Shown one piece after another: positions 12,191-25,760 of a DNA stretch of 64,000 bases. The translations under genes were made by a program, and so were the position numbers. The notes under the pieces were generated by a model. That model was not told where the DNA came from, ran no database searches, and saw nothing but the letters and a program-made list of their open reading frames with translations. The stretch is from Gracilaria gracilis (Eukaryota > Rhodophyta > Florideophyceae > Gracilariales > Gracilariaceae): contig JARGSG010000072.1 of assembly GCA_030374805.1 (NCBI GenBank), positions 124,001-188,000 on the forward strand, given 5' to 3'. Numbering within the stretch: the stretch's first letter is position 1; every line of letters begins with the position of its first letter.

Positions 12191-13370
12191 ATGTTTACCA
12201 TCTCTTTCTCTATCAGGCACGATATGAGCGCCATGATAATGCATCATGTAAAGCCTGATAGTACTTGGAACCCACCATTGCAGAGAAGCGTATCGAACGG
12301 AGTCTCACAACGTCATGTATCTCACTCAGTTGTAGATGCTCCGGAAGCGAGTACGGTTTTAAGAGAAGCAGAAGTGCGTTCGAATCCTTCTGAAGCCGGG
12401 ATTCTTCCGAGGAGCCCCGTCCGCGTACCGATGGCGTCGGATGGGAGGAAGATGAACGCCAACGACAGGCCTGGGGTTTCAACCGGTAAGGAAATCTCAA
12501 CCCGTGCCGTAGTAAACCATCTGTATCAGAAGCAACTGGGGCGGTACGTAGACTCGTTCGACTCGAAACATCATACGTACTTGCAACTGGAGAATATGAT
12601 CCAGGACGATATCCCTAAATGTTTGTATCAGAAGCTAAACCTGGTGCAAAGAGCCTGCACGTACAAGTCTGTTAGAACGGAGTTCTCTTCTTAGATATCG
12701 GCGTTGAAAGGGAAGCTGGAGAACACTTATTCTGTGCTGGGTGCAGAGCAGAGCGGTTGGGTATCGAATGAGTTCATCAAAGAAGTAATTCAGCGCGATA
12801 AGGAGTCGTCCGCCGAAGCAGCGAAGAAGAATGCGGTGGAAGAGAAGCAGAAGAACGTTTTCAATCATCCTGACCCACAGAAGCGTACTGCACGTGTATT
12901 GCAGCCAGTAGGAGAGACGACATGTAGTGGGAGCAATTCAGATTTTGTCACTTCGACGGTAAGTAACTGTGTTACACACGCAGAAGGTGGGGCGAGTGAC
13001 AGTGTTGTAAATATGAGTGTTCTCCTACAGGGAACAGTCGCTACAAATGGGGAGGGGCGTGAAGTGGCTAGACACATGCCAGATCGTGACAGAGGTGGCG
13101 AGAAAAGGGCTTCAAAGACCAAGTCTTTGCATTTTCGGAAGCGTCACAAGTAAGGCCCGAAACAGGTGAAAGAGCCCGCATCACCTGAAAATCGTGCTGG
13201 TGAAGATGAAGGCAAATCTTCGAAGAGTAGGCTCCGTGGGACTCTGGCAAAGAAGCAGCCGGGGAAAGAGGCCTACCGCGCTCCAGCACTTCAGTGCTCC
13301 TCTGAGAGACCGATGCTGAAATGGAGGACCATGAAGTCGAAGAAAAATGTGGTGGAGGAGGCTATTCTAT
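12191..13370 (+). pseudogene. Unrecognised broken gene with charged, lysine-rich product
   Basis: Three consecutive plus-strand open stretches lie in the same frame and together have consistent composition: an N-terminal polar region, a middle part with helical character (KGKLENTYSVLG; FIKEVIQRDKESSAEAAKKN) and a basic C-terminal part rich in Lys/Arg/Ser. About two stop codons interrupt the frame. No family is recognised; a nuclear or DNA-binding role would be a guess from the charge alone. It ends where a decayed Gypsy integrase begins on the other strand, so that junction may have removed its 3' end. It could be a host gene or an accessory transposon gene. Confidence 0.4.
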
Positions 13371-16300
13371 TCTTCAAAATCTCGCTTGTATGCGGCCTAC
13401 GCGCGTTCCCTCGAATTTCGCACAACGGTTACCAGCTTTGAGAGCCACTGTTTCCAGATCTCGGGGTAGTTAACCACAGATGGGAAGTTTTCAAACGTAG
13501 CTGTTGATTCCAACTCCACTTGCGGGGGCGTGCGCCACAATACTAATTCGAATGGTGATACTCCGGTGGTCCGGTGAACCTGCGTGTTGTATACAAAAGG
13601 GGGCGCATCAGTGTAGAAGTCCCAAGTTTTTGGGCGATCAGCCACGAGGAACGCAGCGCAGCTAGTATCCTCCGGTTGAACTGTTCGACCTTCCCATTAA
13701 ACTGGGGTTGATAAGTACTCGTGAACAAGTTCTTCACGTCCGTGATGCGACAGACATCCTGGAGGAGACGTCACGCAAACTGCTTATGGTTATCGCATAC
13801 CAACCTCACCCGAGGTCCATAGAAGGAAGTCCAATGCGTCACGAACGCATTCGACACCGTAAAAGCTGTTGTCCTCCTGAGAGACATAGTCCGAACATGC
13901 TTCGAGAAGCGATTGGTGACTACAAGTATTAACTTATGTCCTCTCTTGGTGTTGAAGAGCACTTCAAGGATGCCGATCGTGACAAACTCGAGCGAGGCCA
14001 TGGCAGGGAATAGTTTCTGCTGCTTGCTGTTCTTCCGGAGTTCGACTCGGTTCTTCGCACACTCTGTACAAAAACATACAGTAGCGTAGCAATTCACCGC
14101 CATGGCGGGCCACTAGAAGTCCCTCCGCAGTGTGAGATAAACTTTCTTCCACCTGAGTGGCCACTAAGTCTGCCGAAATGCGAGGTTTGAAGAACCCGCG
14201 TCTGCAGGGAGTGCGGTACCACGACATCTGCGGTAGCTTCGACCAACTTTACGAGGTATCCTTTGTCGTTTACCTGAAAAAGGAGGCTTTCGCCACCGTT
14301 AAGAAGGCCACGAAATTTTACGCAAAAAGGATTCCCAAACTGTTCTGGGATCAGTCACTCTAGAGCAATAGGTACAAATGTTTCCGGTAGGGGTGTCTCA
14401 GCAGGGGCTTTGCTTGACCCGAGTAGTTCGTCGATGTTAGCATCCATTTCTCAGTCTTATGGCAAGTCGTCTTCGAATTCCATTTCCGGGCCACCCGGGT
14501 CCATTCCATCCACGATGAAGCAAGAGATCCCGTCATCCTCTGTGGAGAAGGCTTTACCGCTCGTGGGCAATCGCGACAGCGCGTCTGCCTGAGTATTCTG
14601 CGCTTCTTTCTTGTATATGACTTGAAAGTCATATTCTGATAGGCGCAGTCTTCACCGTATCATACGGCCGGATGGATCAGAGATATTCCTAAACCATCTC
14701 AATGAAGAGTGATCCCTGTAACGGGTAAAGTGAACACCCATAGGATAGAGGCGGAGAGTCGAGAGTGCCCAAGCGACTACGAGGCACTTCTTCTCGGCAA
14801 GGGAGTAGTTCCGTTCGTGGATGTTCAGAGAACGTGACCAATACCCAATGGGTTCCCGTTCTCTTTCAGAGGTGGGTTGGAACAAAGCGCAACCAACTGG
14901 GTACTCGCTTAAGTCTGTGTCCAAGGAGAACGGTACTCTCCGTATGGGTAGTGATTGGGTTGGTGCTGTCCTGACAGCCACCTTTAAGCAGTTGAGCGCA
15001 CCCGTTCGATGGGATGTGAAAGAGTCCAGTTTAGACGGTTGTCTCTTGCGCAGGGGCGCGTTTAGGGGAGCAACGATGTCCGAAACGTTCGCCACAAACC
15101 GTCGATAGACGTTGAAAAGCCCTAGAAAGGGGCGCAGTTAGGTTTGCGTTTGGGGTTCCGTTGCTTGGGGCGACGGACTTCACGCGCACACCCTTGATCA
15201 TCAACCTTCCAGGACGGATTATATGTCCGATATACTTGATGGTGCCTGTGAAAGAACTCCCACTTCCTCAGCTAAAAGGTTATCCCAGCATCCCGTGAAG
15301 CGTTTATACCTTCCCTGAAATGGGTGAGATGGTTGTCCAGGTTATCTGAGAAGAGAATGATGTCATCCAGATAAGCTAGAGACGTCCGCCACTTAAAAAG
15401 TTTAAGTAGAATATTGACCTCAAGCTGGAAAGGAGCGAGGCGTCTGTTAAAACAAACGGAATTTGCTTGAAGCGGTAGAACCCAGAGTGGCAGACAAACG
15501 CTGTCTTATCGCGGTCATCTTCCATTACCGAGACTTGCCAATATCCCCAAATGGTATTCAAAGCCGTGAACACCGTAGCATTACCGAGCGAATCGATTCA
15601 CTCATCCTTACACAGTACGGGGTAGCTGTCTCGTACGGTTACGGCCTTCAGGCGGCTGTAGTCTATGCAAAAAATCTACGTGCCATTAGCTTTGATCGCC
15701 AGTACAACTGGGGATGCCCAGAGCGATTGAGCGGGTTCAATCACCCTGGCACGGAGCATGTTGTGCACCTGGAACTGCTCCTCTTCCCGAGCTTTCAGTC
15801 TTCCCCTGTAGGGGGGTTGTGATACCGCACGCAAGTTCGGCAACGATACAGTGTTCTGTTGCACTAATCTTTCAAAGAGGGCCATCCCACAATGTGGTAA
15901 ACTCCCGTAACATGTCATGTAGACGTTTGCGGTGAGATACCGGTACCCGACAGAGATCCAGCTCTTCTAGAGCCCTCACTGGGTAAAGCTGGTCGTAGCT
16001 TGTCGGTCTACGCTGTCCTAAATCAGGAACAGACTTCTTATCGGATTCCACCGGCCTCTATTCCGTCTCAAAGGTAGTGTCCTTCCCCTCTGATGGAGCG
16101 GCGCCCCACTCGGGGATAGAGACCGAGAACGTCGGCAGCAGTCATTGTCGTTGGGAGCATCGTCAGCTAGTTCGGGGTGACAGATCCATTCACTTTGTTC
16201 TTTACCAGATACTGAGGTTGGGTGCCAAGGTTGGCAAGCAATACACAGAACGGAGCATCCGGTAAAATCTGCACCACGCCATTCGCAACAGCAAGTCGGC

Positions 16301-19300
16301 AAAGCTCTTACAACGAAGATAAGGTTTGAATGACGCGAAGACTGTGCTGACGGGAACTGACTTGCACCATGACCTAGGATTCAGGCGGTATAGAAACCGA
16401 CTTCGCAACGCAGAGCTTCATCGATTCACACCATGCGGGTGGCAGTTTCGGCGCAGCAGGCAGTGGCACTTGCTTCTTCGAAGCTATTCATAGAGGGCGG
16501 CGGTCAATCAGAATAGATGATCCGTCGTCCATTTCTACACGCCTGAGGCGGGATTGGATTGCATCGACAAACCCGTCTCGTTAATCACCTCCCAGTGAAA
16601 CTGGCGTTGTCAATGATCGAGCCTCACCATGGAGGTGCCCAGTCGTACGACCAAGTCGATGACTCCCACCGTTTTCAACTTATTGTTGTTCGCGTCAGTG
16701 ACTTCCGGAACCGTGTCAAATAGGATACGAGAGCGCAATTGCCGGGGCAATAGCGAATCCACGATAAATTTCGGACCAGCACCTGTGTCCAGGACAGTTA
16801 AAATTCTCGGCATAAACTGGGGGTTAAGGCCAAGGTCAGGCTATACAACGTAGTTACGCTTGGCCATCACCATGACCCGATCTGGAATCAGGTTATATTT
16901 AACCTGTACCCACGATCGATCCAGAACTCCTAGGTGTTCACAGTCGGCGTCTGCGGTGTCCTTCCTAAAGAAGATTTTCACCGGGGAGCGAGGCAAAGAC
17001 GCCTCGAGCGTTAACAGCCTCAGCTCTGAGAACGCCTCTTCCGAAGTCGAGACTCACATTCTCAGTTTCTCTGGGAACTTCTCGTCTCTGGCGGCTGCAC
17101 AGGATTCTCCTCCACCACGACGGCTGGGGAACCTCGCGTGAGCTCGACCACTGGTGTGGTGCTTGGTTCGACTTCATGCTGAGCAGGGACAGCCGATGCA
17201 ACCGGGATTGACCGCGATTGCGAAACGACGTGCGAGAAGTCCATCTTGGCACGAGGATACGACGCTGCCGGTACCGAACGCTTCTTCTCTGGAGTTAGGG
17301 CTTCGTAGTTAATTACTACTTTGCCCAATTCCCTCGCAGTGAGGAGCAACTGCGGAGAGACGTGGTTATGACTGTAACAGATGTGCCACATCAACCTTTT
17401 CGCTGACGCTCGTGAGGTTCCATCCGGAGTTTCGGAAAAACGGACCGCAGGGCGAGTATCCTTCCATACAGTCCGTTAATAACGAGAAACTCAGTTCGAA
17501 TACGGAATCCGCGCCGCGGGGACGCGAGTACCGTCCGCATAGAAGAGCGGCTCTTCTTGTGCGGTCGCGAAAGAAGTATCCGTCGCCGACGATAGTTCCG
17601 ATAGGAGCTGAACCGACCTCGTCGTGAGCCAAGTGCACAGCGTCATATCATTGTTGAGGGCGTTCGTTCGTGACAAGCGACAAAGGCGGAGAGGTTGTCT
17701 CCATCACCAAGGCTTTCGAGGATTTAAACCTCGGTTGAGGGACGCGTGCACGCAGTGCATCAACTTCCGCACGTGCGGCTTGAACCAGCTCCAGATAAGT
17801 TGTCATCGGCTTATCATCCGGAAGACGGGCGACGACTGTCTTGATGGCGGGATCGAGCCCATCAATGAACATGGTACAACGTACCCCGGCGGGGTACACA
17901 TTACCACAGCGGTGGAAAGCCTTATTGAGGCGTACCGAAAAATCGGTTTCAACCTCTCCGGAGCGTTGACGGGTATCTCGCAGAGCAAGGGTTGCAAACT
18001 GAATGGCATTTTTGGCCGCGTACGACCTTAATCGGTATTGGACAGCTTCCGGCCAGCATGTCACCCCTTCTTCGGAGGCCCTTGAGGATCTTCTTAATTA
18101 TTTGATCTGGTTTTCCGCCACACCCCATTAAAAGTACGGTAATGTAATGTACGCCTGTCCTTTGCTCATTCTGAGAATACCGGCTTCCGCTGCAAAGGGG
18201 CAAGGAAGTCGTGTACCAGAATTGGATCTTTCTGGGAAAAGTTCTGCTTGGGCCGTGAGAGTTGCGTTCGCCTGATGCAATCTTTCACTCTAGCCGTCCC
18301 ACGGGGTGTGCGATCCAAAGAGGAATATCTCAACCGATAGTATCAGAATGATAGTAACTTCCAATACATCCGGTTGGTCGGCTTCAATTCCTAGAGTCCG
18401 GACTGTCTTCTGCCCTTCGAAAGGGACCTGACAACACCATGAGTGGCTGATGACCGCTTAAGGAAGGAAGACCGCTCTCGGCGATCATCCTTCGACTTGG
18501 AGTCTGATGAAATAGACACCTCCTCCGAGTTACTCTCGTTAGAATCCAACGAGGTCGACGAGTCGGAACCCTCTTGATGACGTTTGGATTTCCGCCTGCG
18601 GCGGTTCTTGTCCTATTCGGTATGCTATTCGCGTCATGACACGGCAGCAGACTGTTTACCCGCAGTGTCCCCCCCATCATAATGGTTTCTTTTGTCGAAT
18701 CCAGACGGGCTCAAACGCGATTGAATCGCTCTTCAATCTTTTCTACAAAGGTGGGGGAGGAACCCAAACATTCCAACATTTTGTTGACATCCGAACATAG
18801 AATACGGAGATCTTCAGTAACATCCTTTGTAGGGGTTTGCTCGACCACCTCACGGAGGGCGCGTGACTCCACTACAAGGGCATTATCGGTGGTTTGAAGA
18901 GTGCGAACCTGATCTTCCAGGGAATTTTCCTGGCAGGTTTTGGCCACCTCTCGACGAGGCTGAGGAACTGCTACGGCGAGAGTGGGCTTGGACGCCTGAG
19001 GTAGACCAGCAACACCCTGAGCAGGGCCGGCGCCGTGCTGAGTAGTAGCCAACGAAGGCAACGGAAGGTCCCGGTATTCTTGGTGTTGGCTGGACGCTCG
19101 AGAGGAAACCTTCGCGGCGAGAGTAGAATCAGCCTGAATCGGGATCCTGGAGACTAACCGATTATCGGGTTCATCCCCACCGTTGTGGAAGCGGCTGCAG
19201 TAAATCGGCGGTTCCAATTCCGGGTGCTTCCAAGACATCAGCAACACCGTTGAACGGAGAACCACGAACGCTTCCGGTATAGCGAGAAAACACCTCAAAG

Positions 19301-19794
19301 AGGGAAGATACACAACACCGATTCTAGGTCGCGAGGCCACTTTGTATTGCAGTGCCCGGTGACGGGAAAAGGCCATGAAGAAGTCCGGATCTTCCTCTCA
19401 CGAGGCAAACTCAGCAGAAGAACCTTTTCAGAGATGAATGGACAATGTCGGATGTATGACCGAGATTAGCCCTTCACGACCAGCGTGGGAAGGTGATATA
19501 GAAACGGTACTCCGCGTGAGCGGTGTGGGCGTGTATGTGTCCTCTTACGTAGCGACGAGTCCACAGTGTGGCGGGCGTGACGGGGTGTCGGCGCAGGCGC
19601 GATTGGCGGATGTACCACCCGAAATAAGTCGAAAAGAAAGGGGTGTCACGAGAGCATAGAGACCGAAGCGGCAAAGCAGGGATAAACCTTATACAATAGC
19701 AAACACGACAACGGTTGGTAAATACTTCCGAGATTGGGTTCGTTCGGGTGACGCAGGGTGTGTAGACAGTCCGTGTGCCACGGCGTATCCTCCC

Positions 19795-20445
19795 AAGGAG
19801 AAGTTGATTACGGACGAAGGCGCCAATCTACAGTTCCTGTGTGCGCTTACTGCGGGCAGGCACTGACATGACATTCAGCAACATGAAGACTGGGGAACAC
19901 CAAAATGCAAATTCAAAACTAAACCATCAACAACTGATGAAGATGGCGGTCTCACAGAGCCAAGTTTTAGTTCCTGTCTGCTGGTACCGCGGGCAGGTAG
20001 TCACAGGAGATTGAGCGAAATCGGAAGTGGTGAACACCAAGATGCAAATTCAAAACTAAACTATCAAAAAATGATGAATATGGCAGTTTCGCAGCCCTAA
20101 TCTACTCGTCTTATCTGCCCGTACTGTGAGCAGGTAATGACAGGAAATGGAGCGAAATAGGGAATCGGGAATACCAAAATGCAAATTCAAAACTAAACGA
20201 TCAAAATAGGATGTAGATTACGGTCCGGAAGCACGAATCTAAAGATTCTGTCTGCGCGTACCGCAGAAAGGCACTGGCGGGAAATGCAGCCAAATCGGGA
20301 CTCGGGGAACTCCAAAATGCCAATTCAGAACTGCACAATCAAAAAATGATGGAGATGACCGTCTCGAAGCGCGAATCTATGATTTATGTCTGCGCGTACG
20401 GCGTACAAGTATTGGCAAGAAGTTTAGTGGAATTGCGATTTAATG
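19795..20445. repeat. Tandem array, about 138-bp period, about 4.7 copies
   Basis: The landmark AACACCAAAATGCAAATTCA recurs, with changes, at 19895, 20033, 20170 and 20308, giving periods of 138, 137 and 138. Each unit also contains a TCTG-rich segment followed by a CAGGCACTGACA-like segment. Units have diverged by roughly 20-25 percent by eye. The array lies between the gag remnant of Gypsy copy A and an LTR-like block, the position of a retrotransposon leader. Confidence 0.85.
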
Positions 20446-20470
20446 AAGTAACGAAATTGGCTAACGTGCA

Positions 20471-20680
20471 GTGATAATTACCCAGGCACCGTGGCGACCA
20501 TTCCCTGTGACCGTGGCCAACCTTCTCAATCAACGATGTCCCACGTGTCCTTTTTACTATAATGGCTCTTGCTATTCATATACTCCTGCTCGGAGCGACC
20601 AACAGACACTTCTGAATACGAGTAGCTTGTCAGAAACAACACCCTGAGGGTATTGCAGCACACGTCCACCTCCTTAAGCG
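20471..20680. repeat. LTR-like block related to 32745-32995
   Basis: Shares collinear segments with the block at 32.75-33.0 kb: TACCCAGGCACCGTGGCGAC versus TACCCACGCACTGCGGCGAC, then CCACGTGTCC/CCAGGTGTCC, then TCAGAAAC...TTGCAGCAC. Both lie on the gag side of decayed minus-strand Gypsy remnants, so they are probably 5' LTRs of two related old copies. Confidence 0.5.
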
Positions 20681-20715
20681 GAAGTATCACCTCAAAGAGC
20701 GAAACGACGCCGGCA

Positions 20716-22900
20716 CCATGGAGGATAAAAGCACGCCCTCGTCAGGCTCGCCGACAATCTCTTCTGCCTCACCAGTGCACGCTCTTACAGTCGCAGTAAC
20801 CACCGCTTCGCAGCTTCTTCCTGACTTCTTAGTTTCTGTCAATTTTCATCCTCCTACACCAGACCTCGACCTCGACATGAGCAACAATCAAGAACCACCC
20901 TTGGGCGGGGGATTCACGGGATTTCGATCCCTGCCGTTCCCGCAGAGCGGGCAGAAGCCAGCTCGACCGCAGGTCAGTCGACAGGGGCTCAACACTTCTC
21001 CCTAGCCGAGGCATCAACCGGCTCCGGCGCGGATAACGCGTGGCCGTCGTACGACTCCCTCGTGGGATTGAATACAAAAAACGGGGTACAGGCCTTTCGC
21101 CGTGGTTCCACCCGATATCGGTGTTCGAAGACGAACTGGTTTCTCAGTACGCCAACGGAAGCGTGTGACTCCTCGGAGACCTGCTTGCAGTCGTGAATCA
21201 ATCATCGGATGGAGATCGGCGCGTTGCCGTGCGCGTACATCAAAAATTCGGCTATGCGGACGAATCTCGAACTCAGGCTCATGCCGCGCTTGTGCGGATC
21301 GGATCGGTTACCAATGGAAAAACCGGGCTCACTTCGAGTTCCTGATAGCATCAGAGATGCAGTTCAGCGTCGATATATACCGCACTCGCGGGGAGATGAG
21401 TGATTGCGACTGCCTTGGGGCTTTGGAGACATTCGCGTGGCGGGGGGTTTCCGGCTGTCAGGCAAGAAACTATGGGTTGGCATAGACCGATAATTCGGGT
21501 CGAGTTTCGATATCTCGCGCGTTGCTATCGCTCCTTCCTCCTCCAGGAATTCATCCTCTTCAAGCATTGCAGTCGTTCCCGTTTTGGGTATTTCGTACCG
21601 TATCACAACTCGGAAGTGGAATGAATCGCTCCCGCGCATTGACAAGGTTTTTTGTCCCTCTGCCGGCCTGCTGGGCCCAGCGTAAAGCGTGCAGGGGGTG
21701 CTTTACTGAGCTGCCTCCGGCGCTTAAATATATAGGGTCATATGTCCTTACGGATCTGCGAAGCCGGCTTTTCTCGGTTTTCGCCACGGAAGCGGTATTC
21801 CCTACCGCCACGTACATTCTAAATTAGGTCTATGACCACTACAGATTGTGATTCTTCCCTCCGCGAGTGCGGCCCGATATCTGCCAGCTGGATCGAACCC
21901 TTTCCCTTGGGATCAGGCAACTGCGGAAGAAGTCCTCGAGTTACTCGATTACATCGACAGTATTGGCTGTAAAACGGTCTCGATCGGGCAGAGTGGCCGG
22001 TTCATCGGTGGGGGTGGACATGGACCCGCCATGGGTCGCAATACCGCGCTGGAGGGAGACTTCGTCTATTTCGATCCGCGGGAACAACGAAAAAAACGCT
22101 TGCAAAGCGGCAGAACTCCGGAATGCTCCGAGGGTAATCCCAGACGGCCACCCAGTTGGATTCGTCGACTCTGACGATTATTACTGCTCGAGCGAACAGA
22201 ATGAACCTATGTTGGACAACGAACCCAACGTGGCGGGTGATGATGACGGTTCCATTAGTCGCTCTTTTTCTGAAGGATGGACAGCCAGTTCCACGGCAGT
22301 CTGAGCCCGCGGCTGCTGTGGAAGCTGCAGAACCCCACAACTACGGCGACTGCCGGAAATTCTCCTCAGGCCGATGCGAGTCCGGGCGCGATCATTGCGC
22401 AATTTCTCTGCGAAGTGAGGCTGGGCGGCGACATGGCGACTGGCGACTTAGATACCATGCAGGAGGCCCTCGCACAACGCCTCGGTGGAACTCAACCTCC
22501 GAATGAGAAAAGTGACAACAACCAGTAGAGCTGGGTCCGAGCAAACCGAGTTACGGGGCTGGCAACTAGACAGAGTGCGTTGGATAGCAAAGCAAACAAT
22601 CCACTTGTGGACTTTTCCCGTCTATGGCGTCTTCTTCTGTAGTCTCCGATAGCGCACCGGCTTCACTATGCGGAGTGCGCGAAAATGCACACCCTTCCAA
22701 TAGGGAAAACCAATGATTGCCATGTTGCGACCAGCAAGCTGGATGAAAGCCCTATTGGGTAACTTTGCGAAACTCCAAGCACGACCATGGTCCGAACGTC
22801 AGGGCTTATCGTGACTCCTTTTCACCCATGTCGTATTTCCAGATACCCCTGCCGTTCAGATGGCTTTCCTATTTTACTTGGGCACCTTCCAGCGTTGCTG
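20716..22900. other. Decayed region, no gene assigned
   Basis: Many short GC-rich frames on both strands. A plus-strand frame at 20718-21005 (MEDKSTPSSG..., Pro/Ser-rich) directly follows the LTR-like block and could be a gag remnant of a plus-strand element, but no motif confirms this. It is most likely retrotransposon debris. Confidence 0.4.
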
Positions 22901-23365
22901 GTGTTGCAGTACCCGGCCGTTAGTGGTATTGAACCACCTTCGAACGTGAGAGATGTTCGATCGGCTGAGCGGTTTCTTGAGCCTGATCGTATTTGTACCA
23001 ACGGAAGCGGTATCGTACTATACCCTCCTGGTTCCAGGAATGCCCGAAAATTCGTCCAAAAATGTACTCCTGCATGTACACTTGCCGGCCCTGCCCAGTC
23101 ATAGCTACAGCTGCACGTTCATCACCCTGCGAAGGGGAACTTCATAACTCGGGTGCCCCTGCTCGCGTCACGGTCGACGGAGTGGTACCCCTTGGAGGTG
23201 GGCCCTCTCGTGCCCTTATCGCCAGTTGGCCTGTCCCTGGACGAACCGCAAGTCCGTGTGTCTCAACCGGTTTCGACGGTGATTCCGATGAGTAGGTCGC
23301 GGCGTTCCCGCGCTGCGCGCCGAGTAATGCAACGTTGCGCGAGGACTCCGTGCCTGCACGTGCGT

Positions 23366-23384
23366 CGGTGTTCTCGGAATGCTA
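23366..23384 (+). repeat. Left TIR of the 7.4-kb element
   Basis: 19 bp, 18 of which match the reverse complement of the right end. It runs directly into the first GCTAGT motif. Confidence 0.75.
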
Positions 23385-23631
23385 GTTTAGTATGCTAGAT
23401 CGCTAGTTGGGAAAATAAAAGTCCGAAAAAACTAGCATTTTTGCAGTTTGCGCTAGTTGGCAAGGCCAAAAAAAGTTTTTTGGAAATTACGTTTCCGTTC
23501 AGTGCAGTTCCAACTTCACCTATTAGAGTTGAAAGCTAGTTTGCAGTTCCTCTGCAACCGCTCGTAACTTTACATTCCCCACACTCGTCAAAAACACTCT
23601 AAAAAATTACGAACCAACCACTAGCGCTCCC

Positions 23632-24560
23632 TCATTCCAACCCTGCATTCGGATCCTCAGTCTCAGTTTCCCTAAATGTCAAGTTGAAGAAATCCAATGG
23701 AACACTATCTCCATTCTCATACACCCTCCTAGACCCAAACCAGCCCCCAACCCCTCCCAGCCTCTTCTCCTCCTGCTCCTCTATTATGCGCTCCGACGGT
23801 CCCACTGTTGCCGCCGCACTACCAAACCCAAGTAGTGGAGTTTCCCCCGGAAGCTGCCACCTCAAAAAGACCTCCCTATCCTTGTTCACCAGCAGCTCTC
23901 CCTCCCTCCCATCCGCCTCTTCCTCAGCCGACGCCCTCCAACCTCCCCTCCTTTATCTTCCCTTCTCCTCCCACTCACACAGTCACGTCCAACCTGAGAC
24001 CATGGTGACACCGGTGACTTTTTCCATCTTCCCTTTTCTCTCCGGACTCCTCCTTCCTTCAACAGATCCTTCAACTCCAACAACAACTCCCACGCATTTT
24101 CTACCTGCGCCATATGCTTCTGCAACACCCCCACTCGACCCCTTAGGCCCATATTCTCCGTCCTTAGCTTCATCATATCCCTCGCAACGCATATCTTCAT
24201 CCCACTCACATACGTACCAGTTCCCACTCAAACCAACTTCATCCTTTTCCAAATCCACGATATCAAATCCAGTTGCACCAAAACTCGCGAGACACCCCGC
24301 ACCACCCCTCCCATCTCATTCACTATCTTAGAAAGCCTGTGGTTTCAATTTTCGTCGAGATCCCCTCCAAAGCTCCGCATCCGCTCCTGCATCTCCTCCA
24401 CAAACCTCCTCTCCGGTCCTCCATCTTCTTCGCCCACATCACCACCACCCCCTTCTCCTCCCCAATGTTCTTCCTTCTCTCCGAAAAGTACTTGTATTCA
24501 CCCTCTTCCTTCCTCCGCGGCGGCATATCAGGTACCTCCGTTCTGTAACGCCAAGCCACT
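23632..24560 (-). pseudogene. Coiled-coil coding remnant inside the 7.4-kb element
   Basis: Minus-strand frames with a common helical, Glu/Arg-rich character: RRFVEEMQERMRSFGGDLDE near 24.35-24.42 kb, then ARDMMKLRTENMGLRGRVGV and QVENAWELLLELKDLLKEGG at 23886-24227, then a C-terminal-looking piece at 23632-23889 (REVFLRWQLPGETPLLGFGS; RIIEEQEEKRLGG). The pieces lie in different frames with stops between them, so the gene is either spliced or broken. No family is recognised. The plus strand is extremely C-rich here, so plus-strand Pro/Ser-rich frames are shadows. It may be the 3' half of the element's own gene. Confidence 0.4.
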
Positions 24561-25201
24561 AGCTTCTCGTCCTACTGGTACCAATTTGACATCGGAGAGA
24601 CTGACGGGGTTCAGCAATAAGCGAGATAACAGCAAACGATGTACGAAATATTTCCCACGCTTCTCACCATTGTGCAAAGCCGTAGAACTGGCGGTCACAC
24701 ACCCGCTTGTGGCACACGACCATTTATATCCAATTCTTCTCCACGCCAATTTCCAGCCAACTAATTGTTTTCCGAGAAATTTCAAAACTCCTCCTGTTTC
24801 GTTCAGTACCAATGTCAGGTAGAGCCCACGTTGCTCCAAAAGTACTACAAATTCTCACTGTCCATGCCTTGTCTAGCCCCATCTCTCTTTATAAACACAA
24901 TCTTCAACCTTATCTCCTGTGATGCCTTTATGCCCTTTTCTTCAATTATTTATTCATAAAACTCTTCTTCTCCCTTAGAGGTTGAACAGAAATGGTCTAC
25001 TGTAGGGCGATGCATTCTCTTTGAGACATTCGTAGGGATGCTTCTTATCTGTTACAGTGAAGTACTTCGTATATCCGTGTGAATAGTATAGTAGTCAATA
25101 CAATCGTATCGATTAAGAAAACCCGAATTGCACTGATTAGAGTCATATTTATATGTCGCAGGTTCTACTTACAACCTATGGAGATCTACTACTAGTAATA
25201 C

Positions 25202-25237
25202 TTAAGTGATATTACTGAGCTGAGTAATACCACTTAA
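25202..25237. repeat. 36-bp palindrome
   Basis: TTAAGTGATATTACT, a 6-bp loop, then AGTAATACCACTTAA: 14 of 15 arm positions pair. It lies inside the 7.4-kb element and is unrelated to the GC-rich palindromes. Confidence 0.7.
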
Positions 25238-25760
25238 ACATTCCCAGCAATAGATGATCAGTAATCTTGTCAGTCTCAGCACCTTGGTAATACCTACGTT
25301 CTCCCGCATCTTTGTATGAACTATATACAATTAGATGAGGGGCGCACTGAAGATCATCATCGCGCGGGAAACCTGATTTGCATTGAGTTAAAGCCATCAC
25401 TGGTGCTTGGTTCACCGCTTTTATTGATACAACTGACGATGCAGCACGTAAAGAGAAACAAGACTACTTTTGCTGAGCTCGCGATGTCTGCGGCGCGACC
25501 GAACACACCAAATCCGGTGATTCAACATTTAGCCTATTTTGCTTTCTGATACTCGCGAGGCGCATAAAGACAACAGCCCGGCATACGCTACTGAAGCACG
25601 TAGTACAGAGGGGTGTGAAACAGACCCGAACGGGAGTTGGTTCTACATGGCCGCGATGTTGCTGCAAATGCGATAGCCAGTAGTAGTAGCACGTGTGCCC
25701 CGGATGCAGAGATTCAGGACCGACCGGGGCGGCAGGGCCAAAAAAATTGTTTAATTATTT

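Larger units (their letters stand above)
13370..20715 (-). mobile_element. Old Ty3/Gypsy fossil (copy A)
   Basis: Minus-strand remnants occur in gag-to-integrase order from right to left: gag-like pieces at about 17.65-19.38 kb (EVETDFSVRLNKAFHRCG; a long charged segment at 18711-19376), protease near 16.6-16.8 kb (VLDTGAGPKFIVDS), reverse transcriptase 15.1-15.9 kb (NTIWGYWQVSV), RNase H 14.65-15.1 kb (FSLDTDLSEYPVGCALFQ; WSRSLNIHERNYSLAEKKC), integrase 13.4-14.2 kb (YQPQFNGKVEQFNRRI; NTQVHRTTGVSPFELVLW). The frames are broken in many places (well over ten), so this is an ancient copy. It stops abruptly inside the integrase C-terminal region at about 13.37 kb. A 138-bp tandem array and an LTR-like block (20471-20680) lie upstream of gag. 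Confidence 0.8.

Noticed and set aside
12379-12410. tRNA-like GTTCGAATCC box
   Set aside because: No matching D-arm, anticodon arm or acceptor stem could be placed around it.
23684-24331. 215-residue Pro/Ser-rich plus-strand frame
   Set aside because: It is a shadow of a C-rich strand; the minus strand over the same bases gives coherent coiled-coil pieces.
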